From Exilibacterium sp. (GTDB taxonomy: Bacteria; Pseudomonadota; Gammaproteobacteria; Pseudomonadales; Cellvibrionaceae): DNA of 37,309 bases. The stretch is from positions 1 through 37,309 of the forward strand of contig JANQMH010000086.1 in NCBI GenBank assembly GCA_028280195.1, read 5' to 3'. The translations under genes were made by a program, and so were the position numbers. This document shows positions 16,095-22,672 of this stretch, in pieces (position 1 is the first letter of the stretch; every line of letters starts with the position of its first letter). The notes beneath the pieces are model-generated. The model searched no databases and was not told where the DNA came from. It worked only from the letters and a program-made list of their open reading frames with translations.

Positions 16095-17249
16095 ATGGTT
16101 AAATTAGAGCATAATCCAACGCCAAATGTTTTTCTTTCTTATACGGTGTCAGACAAAACTTTCGTAGAACAATTAGCAGCGTGGCTCCAATCACTCAACT
16201 TTGACTGTTGGTGGGATGCCGGTATTCGATCTAACCCGCAAGGATACCAGGATTATATCGAAGAAAGACTGAAAAATTGCGATATCTTTTTGGTTTTATG
16301 GACGCCTGACTCAATAAAATCTAGATGGGTTAATGGGGAATCACTTAAAGCACAAGCATTAGAAAAGAAGATTGTGATGGTGGCTCATAACATAAACCCG
16401 TCAGAAATACCGGTAGGACTATTTACGCAAAATGCGCATTTTATCTCCGACTTTTCGATATCAAAGGATGACCCAAGTATTGATAAGCTCTACGAGGATT
16501 TACTGCATCAAGTTACTAGCGAATACAGCGCATCCAGTAATGTAAAACCATCCAAAGATGCCAAAGAATGGAGTTCTATTTATATATCAACCAACCCTGA
16601 AGATTATATCAATTTTATATCTGCCAATCCCAGATCAGAATACTTGAGATTGGCGAAATCACACTTGGCGCAGTTAGAGATCTGGAATCTCTGTCAAGAT
16701 CTCGAGCCTCAACTTATCCAAAAAATACTGAATTCGAATCCCTACCCCGCATTAAAGAGTGTGATCTTGCAGAGATACCAACACAGCCGAATGTATATCC
16801 ATGAAAAAGACAGCCGGTATCAAGAATACAAAAAAGTGAAGGAAGGAGTATCCTTAGCTGACAAGTATGTTCCAAACCAAGATTTTATTCTATGGACACT
16901 ATTAATATGCCTTTTTGTATTTTATGTGTTCTTTCTTAGATGGAAAGAATTTGGTGGAAACTGGATTGGCTTAGCTATTGCATCTGCGATTCTAACTTTT
17001 TTAACCACTGCATTTTCTAGTGTACTTATCTCTTTGCTATACAAAGTGGCTGACTTCTTTTTGCCGGCATCCGGGGAAAAATACAACAAGATGGTTGATC
17101 AACTGACATACCTGGAAGAAATCTGCCCATGGGTCAAAACCCCACGGGATCCGCGATTGAAAACTATATTAGAAGATAGTAATTTTGACTATCAAAAAAC
17201 CATAGATATGTTTGTCGATCAGCGTTTTAGCGAGATGGAAAAAAGATAA
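16095..17249 (+). CDS. TIR-domain protein with two C-terminal membrane helices (ThsB-like position)
   Basis: A 384-residue protein. Residues 10-130 form a TIR domain: NVFLSYTVSDKTFVEQLAAW, then CDIFLVLWTPDSIKSRWVNGE, where Glu82 in the WVxxE motif is the expected NAD-cleaving residue. Residues 158-230 are a helical repeat (EWSSIYISTNPEDYINFISA, then ANPRSEYLRLAKSHLAQLE) of a kind I associate with caspase- and TIR-linked proteins. Two membrane helices follow (about 264-281 and 290-316) with only a short outside loop, leaving both ends in the cytoplasm. In Thoeris, ThsB TIR proteins make a cyclic ADP-ribose signal for ThsA; they are usually about 200 residues and soluble. AT-rich codons contrast with neighbours. 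Confidence 0.82.
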   Translation: MVKLEHNPTPNVFLSYTVSDKTFVEQLAAWLQSLNFDCWWDAGIRSNPQGYQDYIEERLKNCDIFLVLWTPDSIKSRWVNGESLKAQALEKKIVMVAHNINPSEIPVGLFTQNAHFISDFSISKDDPSIDKLYEDLLHQVTSEYSASSNVKPSKDAKEWSSIYISTNPEDYINFISANPRSEYLRLAKSHLAQLEIWNLCQDLEPQLIQKILNSNPYPALKSVILQRYQHSRMYIHEKDSRYQEYKKVKEGVSLADKYVPNQDFILWTLLICLFVFYVFFLRWKEFGGNWIGLAIASAILTFLTTAFSSVLISLLYKVADFFLPASGEKYNKMVDQLTYLEEICPWVKTPRDPRLKTILEDSNFDYQKTIDMFVDQRFSEMEKR

Positions 17250-17252
17250 CCT

Positions 17253-17627
17253 ATGAGAAATTTCCAGCTTACCTTACTCATTGTTCTTATTGTTTTTCCA
17301 ATATTAGCGCATAGCGAAAGCGTTATACTTGAATTCCAAGCAGGAATGAAAATATCGAGGAGTTTTGTTGTATTCGCACCTGGCCACCGTCATGAAAAAC
17401 GCGTTTATCTCTATAAAGAAGCTAATTCCCCTTTTACGGTAAGCGACGGATATTGCTTTCAATCAGGAATGATAAATGATGATGCGCATTTTCGGGTACG
17501 TTACAATATAGGATTTAACAGAGAAAGCGGGCACTGGAATGTCTATTTAAAGGGAGGTAGTGTAATACGAAAAAATAAGAAAAATTATGCCGCAACTCAT
17601 ATAGCAATTAGATGCATTAGAAACTAG
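17253..17627 (+). CDS. Small Sec-exported protein inside the TIR-SIR2 operon
   Basis: A 124-residue protein with an obvious signal peptide (LTLLIVLIVFPILAHS, cleavage after about residue 20). The mature part of about 104 residues is beta-rich in appearance (SVILEFQAGMKISRSFVVF, HWNVYLKGGSVI) and has two cysteines, in GYCFQSG and AIRCIRN, that could pair. It begins 3 bases after the TIR gene stop, so co-translation is likely. I do not recognise the family. A signal peptide would place it in the periplasm or outside, which is not expected for a Thoeris component. Its last codons are duplicated immediately downstream. Confidence 0.7.
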   Translation: MRNFQLTLLIVLIVFPILAHSESVILEFQAGMKISRSFVVFAPGHRHEKRVYLYKEANSPFTVSDGYCFQSGMINDDAHFRVRYNIGFNRESGHWNVYLKGGSVIRKNKKNYAATHIAIRCIRN

Positions 17628-17650
17628 CCTAGATGCATTAGAAACTAGCC
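17609..17650. repeat. Perfect 21-bp tandem duplication over a stop codon
   Basis: TAGATGCATTAGAAACTAGCC occurs at 17609-17629 and again at 17630-17650 with no mismatch. The first copy includes the last codons and stop of the small exported protein. It lies in the 86-base spacer before the SIR2 gene and looks recent. Confidence 0.95.
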
Positions 17651-17713
17651 GCAACTGAACAATTTGGAAAGCATAACACCGCTTATCTTATAAACTGCAG
17701 CGTGAGGGCCATC

Positions 17714-19147
17714 ATGCAGAATGAGGTAAAATCATTTATTGGGAAGTATGTCGGAGAGTTATCCGAGAATAACGTAGCAATTTTTGCTGGGGCTGGAATG
17801 TCTGTGCCGGCTGGCTATGTAAACTGGAAGGGGCTCCTCAGGCCCCTAGCCGATGACTTAGGTGTTGATATTGATGGCGAGTACGATCTAATAAGTTTAG
17901 CCCAATATCATTGCAACGAGAATGGTAGGCACGGTATCAACCAACAGCTTTTAAATGAGATTGCTAGTAATAAAAATATAACTAAAAATCACAAAGTGCT
18001 TTCCCGCTTGCCAATAAGAACATACTGGACGACGAATTATGACAAATTGATTGAGCGGGCGCTTGAGGAAAACGGAAAGATTGTCGATGTCAAATATACG
18101 ATTAATCAACTCTCTTCAACTACACCCAATCGAGACGCTATTGTTTATAAGATGCATGGCGATATAGATCACCCTGACTCAGCAATAGTTACCAAAGATG
18201 ATTATGAGAGATATGCTTCTAATTATGGCCCTTATATTAACGCGCTTTCCGGAGACTTAGTGTCTAAAACGTTTCTTTTTATTGGGTTTAGTTTTACCGA
18301 CCCAAATCTCGATTACATTATGAGTCGGATAAGAATTACTTTTAAAGAACACCAAAGACAACATTTTTGCATTTTTAGACGGGTCGCTAAATCCGATTAC
18401 CAAGATACGGCCGCTTATGAGCAGGCAGAAAAAAAGCAGCAGCTTGTAATTACGGATCTTAAAAGGTTTCAAATAAAAGCGATTTTAGTGGATCAATATA
18501 GTCAAATTACAGAGATTCTAGAAAAAATTGAAAAGCTGTATAAACGAAAAACGCTGTTTATATCTGGGAGTGCCGATTATTACTCGCCTTGGAATCGCCT
18601 GGAGATTGAGGGCTTTTTATGCAAGTTGAGCAGGGTTCTCATTGAGAAAAATTTCAAAATTGTCTCTGGTGTTGGACTAGGTGTAGGTAATGCCGTTATC
18701 ACCGGTGCAGTTGATGCTATATATAGCCATCACAATGGGAGAATAAACGACTACTTACATATGAGACCACTTCCTCAGCTCATAACTGATCCGGAAGAGA
18801 GAAGAACAGTTTGGAAAAAATATAGGTATGAACTGATTGGCAATGCTGGTATCGCGCTATTTTTCATGGGGAACAGGCTTGCAGATGGCCAAGCCGTGTT
18901 GGCTGATGGAGTGAAAGAAGAGTTTCAGATTGCCCATGAATTGGGCCTTGCTGTTATACCGATTGGGGCGACAGGTTATATGGCTAATGAGCTTTGGAAA
19001 GAAGTTACCGAAAATATATCTAGGTACTATCCGGGAAATAGACCTGATGTATTGGAAAAAATTAAGCTCTTGGGCGAGCCTGTCCATAGTCCAGATCAGT
19101 TAATCCCAAAGATTATAGATGTTATTAATACTGTTTATGAAGAGTGA
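17714..19147 (+). CDS. thsA: ThsA-like SIR2-STALD NADase (Thoeris effector)
   Basis: A 477-residue protein. The SIR2 domain (about 1-275) has FAGAGMS (24-30), TTNYD (106-110, Asn108), YKMHGD (His148) and FIGFSFTDP (189-197). The C-terminal STALD/SLOG-like domain (about 280-477) has LFISGSADYY, GVGLGVGNAVITGA, Arg371 and Glu403. As I recall, Bacillus cereus ThsA is 476 residues with catalytic Asn/His in the same places and Arg371/Glu403 in the ligand pocket. ThsA depletes NAD when its STALD domain binds the cyclic ADP-ribose isomer made by ThsB during phage infection. ATG 17714, five bases after GAGGG, is preferred to GTG 17702. The AT-rich composition suggests transfer. Confidence 0.9.
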   Translation: MQNEVKSFIGKYVGELSENNVAIFAGAGMSVPAGYVNWKGLLRPLADDLGVDIDGEYDLISLAQYHCNENGRHGINQQLLNEIASNKNITKNHKVLSRLPIRTYWTTNYDKLIERALEENGKIVDVKYTINQLSSTTPNRDAIVYKMHGDIDHPDSAIVTKDDYERYASNYGPYINALSGDLVSKTFLFIGFSFTDPNLDYIMSRIRITFKEHQRQHFCIFRRVAKSDYQDTAAYEQAEKKQQLVITDLKRFQIKAILVDQYSQITEILEKIEKLYKRKTLFISGSADYYSPWNRLEIEGFLCKLSRVLIEKNFKIVSGVGLGVGNAVITGAVDAIYSHHNGRINDYLHMRPLPQLITDPEERRTVWKKYRYELIGNAGIALFFMGNRLADGQAVLADGVKEEFQIAHELGLAVIPIGATGYMANELWKEVTENISRYYPGNRPDVLEKIKLLGEPVHSPDQLIPKIIDVINTVYEE

Positions 19148-19392
19148 GCATGGCAAGGCGATCAGTTTTTATAGCTTCACCAGCCTATGGAGGCATAAGC
19201 GAAGTTGACGATGCTCAACCACCGGGGTGGGAAAAGCGCATATGTCCGCCCTTTTGGCAGCCTGGTTGGCCCAAAAAAACGTATACTTCAGAGTTAGCGA
19301 CCTTAGTGGTAAATGCAGTGGCGACCGATCGACAATCGTTAACTGGTCGGCATACTAATTTTGCGGGCATGCTAAAAATCGCTTGGTGTTAA
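19144..19392 (+). pseudogene. Truncated, decayed gene coupled to thsA
   Basis: GTG 19144 overlaps the thsA stop and ATG 19150 follows; the frame reads MARRSVFIASPAYGGISEVD and then loses coding character. In another frame, 19212-19358 reads TTGVGKAHMSALLAAWLAQK, followed by NVYFRVSDLSGKC and a stop, which resembles the C-terminal end of small exported proteins but has no start. The best reading is one or two gene remnants: a fourth operon member cut short, joined to foreign sequence. Up to 19504 I see nothing else of note. Confidence 0.4.
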
Positions 19393-19504
19393 CACGCTTA
19401 TCTATAATCGCTCACATCTGATCAGGTATATTGGGCGGGGGATGTCGGTATATTCTGACTGTTTTTAGAAAACTTGCCATTTCGAGGTTGAGACTGGTTG
19501 GTGG

Positions 19505-20686
19505 TCACCCGCGAATCAAATCCGTCATCCGTCGATGCCAGCCAATATCCCCCCACATCCCCTCAAAATGCGGCTGGCAAAAATTACTGGTGCAGACCCC
19601 ACGCCAGCCTTTATCACAGGCCATCCGCACGCCTTCGGCACAGATATCCTTGACCCAGTCCCACTCACCGCCGCCGGCAGTGACATCATCGTAGTTAACC
19701 GGTCCCCACGCTTCCGAAGTCACCAGCGGCAGCTTGTGTTCCCGAGCCCATGCCGACCAGTAATCCAGCCGCTGCTCCAGCAGCGCGAGCCAGTCATCGC
19801 GCTCCCCGGCGTGCAGGCGCCGCGCGCGCCAGGCGTGCAGGCGCACACCCAATGGCAGCAGCGCCAAAGGCAGTGTCTGCCAGGTGTGATGGCGCCACGC
19901 TTTGTCGTCGCTGGTCCAGATATGTGGCTCCAGCAAATCGAACGCGTCCGTATTCAACGAGCGCATGGCATCGGCGCCGTACGGGCTGAACGAATAGGTA
20001 TAGTTAAGCTGCGGCCAGCGCCGCTGCAGCGGTGCTATGCCTGCGGTAAAAAAACGCTGGATATTGCTTTTGACCTGTTCACTGAGCGGCTGCCTGATGC
20101 GTTTCAACAGCGCTCCGATCGACTCGGCGCGCTCGCCAAAGATTGCCGGCGCCGCGCCGTAGGCCCAGATATCCAGCGGAAATTCATTGCACAGATCCAC
20201 CCACGCCACCCGGTCCAGCAGTGCTTCGCGCTCCAGCAGTTCGAGGGTGGCCGACCAGATACGGGCGTAGTCGGCGGGTGTCTGGATTTGCGCGCGGCGG
20301 TGAGAGCTGTCGTCGTTGAACCAGGTCGACAGCCCGACATAGATATCGCGCTGCCTGGCGCGGGTGATAAAATCCACCAGGCCGCTGCGCGGCTCCACGC
20401 TGACCGGCCGATGGTTGCCCCACATAAAGCGGCGCTTTTGCGGCAGTATCTCAAACCGTTCCACCTGCCTGCCGTCCGCGCCCGGGGCGATGAGGTGGGG
20501 GAAACAGTCCATGCGAATACAGTTGTAGCCGCGCTCGGCCAGTTCGTCGAGTACCTTGTCCCAGTCGCTGTACTCGGCTTCGGCGCCACTGCGGCGCACC
20601 AGCCAGGAAAACTCCCACATGGTTACCGCCCAGCGGCGGCCGGCGGTTTCCGTTAATGGCAGTAACTTGTTATCGCCCACTGTCAT
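19505..20686 (-). CDS. Cytoplasmic cellulase-like (GH5-related) glycoside hydrolase
   Basis: A 393-residue TIM-barrel type protein. DLCNEFP with Glu168 fits the acid/base at the end of strand 4, and LVTSEAWGP with Glu325 fits the nucleophile at strand 7; RMDCFPHL and GLSTWFNDD match other strand ends of the cellulase-like clan A family. No signal peptide is present, so it should act on imported oligosaccharides. ATG 20686 follows AAGGA at a good distance; longer upstream frames are repeat-like (TTTTGTCCG units). It is divergent from the LacI gene and has its own candidate promoter and operator. Substrate unknown. Confidence 0.75.
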   Translation of the reverse strand: MTVGDNKLLPLTETAGRRWAVTMWEFSWLVRRSGAEAEYSDWDKVLDELAERGYNCIRMDCFPHLIAPGADGRQVERFEILPQKRRFMWGNHRPVSVEPRSGLVDFITRARQRDIYVGLSTWFNDDSSHRRAQIQTPADYARIWSATLELLEREALLDRVAWVDLCNEFPLDIWAYGAAPAIFGERAESIGALLKRIRQPLSEQVKSNIQRFFTAGIAPLQRRWPQLNYTYSFSPYGADAMRSLNTDAFDLLEPHIWTSDDKAWRHHTWQTLPLALLPLGVRLHAWRARRLHAGERDDWLALLEQRLDYWSAWAREHKLPLVTSEAWGPVNYDDVTAGGGEWDWVKDICAEGVRMACDKGWRGVCTSNFCQPHFEGMWGDIGWHRRMTDLIRG

Positions 20687-21223
20687 GGCTGTCCTTTTTG
20701 TCCGCTTTTTGTCCGTTGTTGTCCGGCTTTTTGCCGGCTCTTTTCGTTTGTCGCTGCCTGTCTTGTTTGCCGCGCTGCCCGTCGAGCGGACGGGTAGCAT
20801 CAGCGCAGCTGTCTGGCAAACAGCATATTATCCGGTCGGATAATAAAAGTGAATAGTCGACACCGCGCTTCCCCGGTGCCCTTACCGGCCCCGGCCGGCC
20901 GCGGTTGTGCCCGCCGCCTGTGGGCCGCTGCCCGCGGTTGCGCTTTTTACTACCAGACTGGATAATGCGCCCTATGTCGCAGTCCCCACCCAGTCGCCGT
21001 GCAGAGCAGCGCGAGCAGATCCGTCAACAGCCAGTGGATAGCGCGCTTTGCAGCTCGCTTCAGCGCACGGTGTCGACAGCGTGAGTCTGCCTGTGATTGA
21101 CACTGCGCCCGGCCTCAGTCGCGGCACGGCGCGCTGTTACCCCGGCAGCAAAATTGAAATCTGGCAGCAGGCGGCGGGTCTGCTGTGTGGCGATACCGAT
21201 ATGCCCGGGAGGCGCGCCGGTTT
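20687..21223. other. Divergent control region between GH5-like gene and LacI regulator
   Basis: This 537-base region has three notable elements. Near 20695-20745 there are TTTTGTCCG repeats and a CCGGCTTTTTGCCGG hairpin in the GH5-like leader. A 20-base palindrome lies at 20826-20845. A promoter (TTGCGC 20938-20943, 17 bases, GATAAT 20961-20966) faces the LacI gene, followed by two tiny overlapping open frames, 20974-21084 (36 codons) and 21081-21227 (48 codons). These are joined by GTGA, and the second overlaps the LacI start by ATGA. The tiny frames may be a leader or a decayed gene; I do not recognise their products. Confidence 0.5.
20826..20845. promoter_or_regulatory. Palindromic operator candidate, with a weaker copy at 20951-20968
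   Basis: TATTATCCGGTCGGATAATA is a perfect 9+2+9 inverted repeat. On the minus strand its right half supplies a GATAAT -10 with a weak TATTCA -35, so a bound protein would block the GH5-like gene. The related sequence at 20951-20968 (14 of 18 positions alike on the minus strand) covers the -10 of the LacI promoter. It is distinct from the GACAACGTTGTC sites. Confidence 0.55.
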
Positions 21224-22261
21224 ATGAAGGCAACCATCAAGGATGTGGCGAAACTGGCGGGCGTCTCCTTCAAAACGGTGTCCCGTGTTATCAACAACGA
21301 ACCCTCGGTGGGACAGGCGCTGCAGGAAAAAGTCTGGGAAGCGGTTAAAACCCTGAACTACCAGCCCAATCTGTCGGCGCGGCACCTGCGCGGCAGACCC
21401 TCATCGATCGGTTTTATTTACGACAATCCCAACAGCCACTATGTAATCGATATTCAGCACGGTATTCTGGAGGAGTGCCGCCGCCAGGGCTATGAACTGG
21501 TCATTCACCCCTGCGACAGCAAGTCCGACGGCATTGTCGAAGAGCTGGCGGCGATGGTGCGGCGCTCGCAGGTGGCCGGCCTGGTGTTGACGCCGCCGCT
21601 GTCGGAAACGCCGTCGATCGTCGCGGCGCTGGTGGAGCAGAAGGTGAAGTTTGTGCGCATTCTGTCCGGCACCGCGGCGCCGGATGCACTTTCCCCCTGC
21701 GTCTATATCGACGATCACCGCGCGGCGCTGGAAATCACCCAATACCTGATCGATCTCGGCCACCAGCATATCGGCTTTCTCGGCGGTGAGGAGGCGCACC
21801 GTTCCAGCGGTGAGCGCCTGGAGGGCTATAAAGCGGCGCTGCTGCACAACGGCCTCGAAGTGGAGCCGCGGCTGATACTGGAGGGGGAGTATTCGTTTGA
21901 ATCCGGTGTACAGCGCACCAAGCAGTTATTGCGCGAGACACAGCAGCCCACTGCCATTTTTGCGTGCAATGACGAGATTGCCGCCGGCACCTTGTTTGCG
22001 GCGCGGTTGATGGGGATCAAAGTGCCGCAGGAACTCTCCATCGTCGGTTTCGAGGACAGCCCCTTCTCGCGCCAGACCTGGCCCAAGCTGACTACGGCCA
22101 TGCAGCCCAATACCACCATTGCCGAGACCGCCACCGCGCTGCTGATCGATGAAATTCAATCTCACCGGCAGCACCGCGACAGCGATAAACAGCGCGAAAG
22201 CGGTTTCCATCCCACCCTGGTTATCCGCGATTCCACTTGCCCGGTGTCCGGCAGATCCTGA
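21224..22261 (+). CDS. nagR: LacI-family regulator, probable NagR of the GlcNAc regulon
   Basis: A 345-residue repressor. The N-terminal helix-turn-helix and hinge (IKDVAKLAGVSFKTVSRVIN, 5-24) are typical, and the remainder is a periplasmic-binding-protein-like sensor domain (SSIGFIYDNPNSHYVIDIQ, FACNDEIAAGTLFAARLMG, VGFEDSPFS). The target is inferred: perfect GACAACGTTGTC palindromes with the central CG typical of LacI operators lie in the promoters of the neighbouring sugar genes, and the core agrees with my memory of the Xanthomonas NagR box. The effector would be GlcNAc or GlcNAc-6-P. ATG 21224 is chosen at the conserved family start; it overlaps the stop of a small upstream frame. Confidence 0.8.
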   Translation: MKATIKDVAKLAGVSFKTVSRVINNEPSVGQALQEKVWEAVKTLNYQPNLSARHLRGRPSSIGFIYDNPNSHYVIDIQHGILEECRRQGYELVIHPCDSKSDGIVEELAAMVRRSQVAGLVLTPPLSETPSIVAALVEQKVKFVRILSGTAAPDALSPCVYIDDHRAALEITQYLIDLGHQHIGFLGGEEAHRSSGERLEGYKAALLHNGLEVEPRLILEGEYSFESGVQRTKQLLRETQQPTAIFACNDEIAAGTLFAARLMGIKVPQELSIVGFEDSPFSRQTWPKLTTAMQPNTTIAETATALLIDEIQSHRQHRDSDKQRESGFHPTLVIRDSTCPVSGRS

Positions 22262-22672
22262 CAGTATTGTCGCTAAATCTGCCGCCAGCTGGCGGGCGAG
22301 GGGCCCTTTGCTGCGGCGGTTAGTGGCGTTTGCCTGATTGGATTTTGTCGCTATAAGGTGCCGTGTTTTTATTTACAGCAGGTATTTTGGCGCTTTGGGG
22401 AGTGCTCGAAAATTCTCACCGCAGTCAATGTATTTTCATAGTTATCAATTGCTTACCTTTATCAGTCAGTGCCTTGCAAGGCCGCTGGCGACGCCACCGT
22501 AAAGCGGCTCAGGTGCTGTTGCAGCCGTGTTTTGCGCGCTTCTTAGCAGTGTCGGCCTAAACTGATTGACAACGTTGTCTTCTCTGTATTACTGTTCGAC
22601 AACGTTGTCTGCTACGACGTTTAGCTGTGAACAGGGACAGCATTCAAATAATAAGCGCATCAGGGGGGATCT
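22262..22672. other. Upstream region of the TonB receptor gene
   Basis: These 411 bases hold no convincing gene. Just after the LacI stop is the palindrome CCGCCAGCTGGCGG (22282-22295), possibly a weak terminator without a T tract. The middle is relatively AT-rich. The last 110 bases contain the promoter and two operators described separately, then a GGGGGG-rich ribosome-binding site. Confidence 0.5.
22566..22609 (+). promoter_or_regulatory. Promoter with two GACAACGTTGTC operators (TonB receptor operon)
   Basis: Two perfect palindromes GACAACGTTGTC lie at 22568-22579 and 22598-22609, 30 bases apart (about three helical turns on the same face). TTGACA at 22566-22571 overlaps the first, and a TATTAC at 22587-22592 between them can serve as -10 (15-base spacing). 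This is a classic repressor layout. The site is assigned to the LacI-type protein by context. Confidence 0.75.

Noticed and set aside
17714-19147. Reading the SIR2 protein as a protein deacetylase
   Set aside because: The C-terminal STALD domain, the length and the neighbouring TIR gene fit a ThsA-type NADase much better, and no sirtuin zinc-binding Cys set is seen.
15200-19500. Attachment-site direct repeats or an integrase bounding the defence island
   Set aside because: I found no integrase, transposase, tRNA or convincing flanking direct repeats, so the transfer claim rests on composition and gene content only.
22363-22560. 65-codon open frame upstream of the TonB receptor
   Set aside because: No ribosome-binding site and no recognisable product; it lies in an AT-rich regulatory space.
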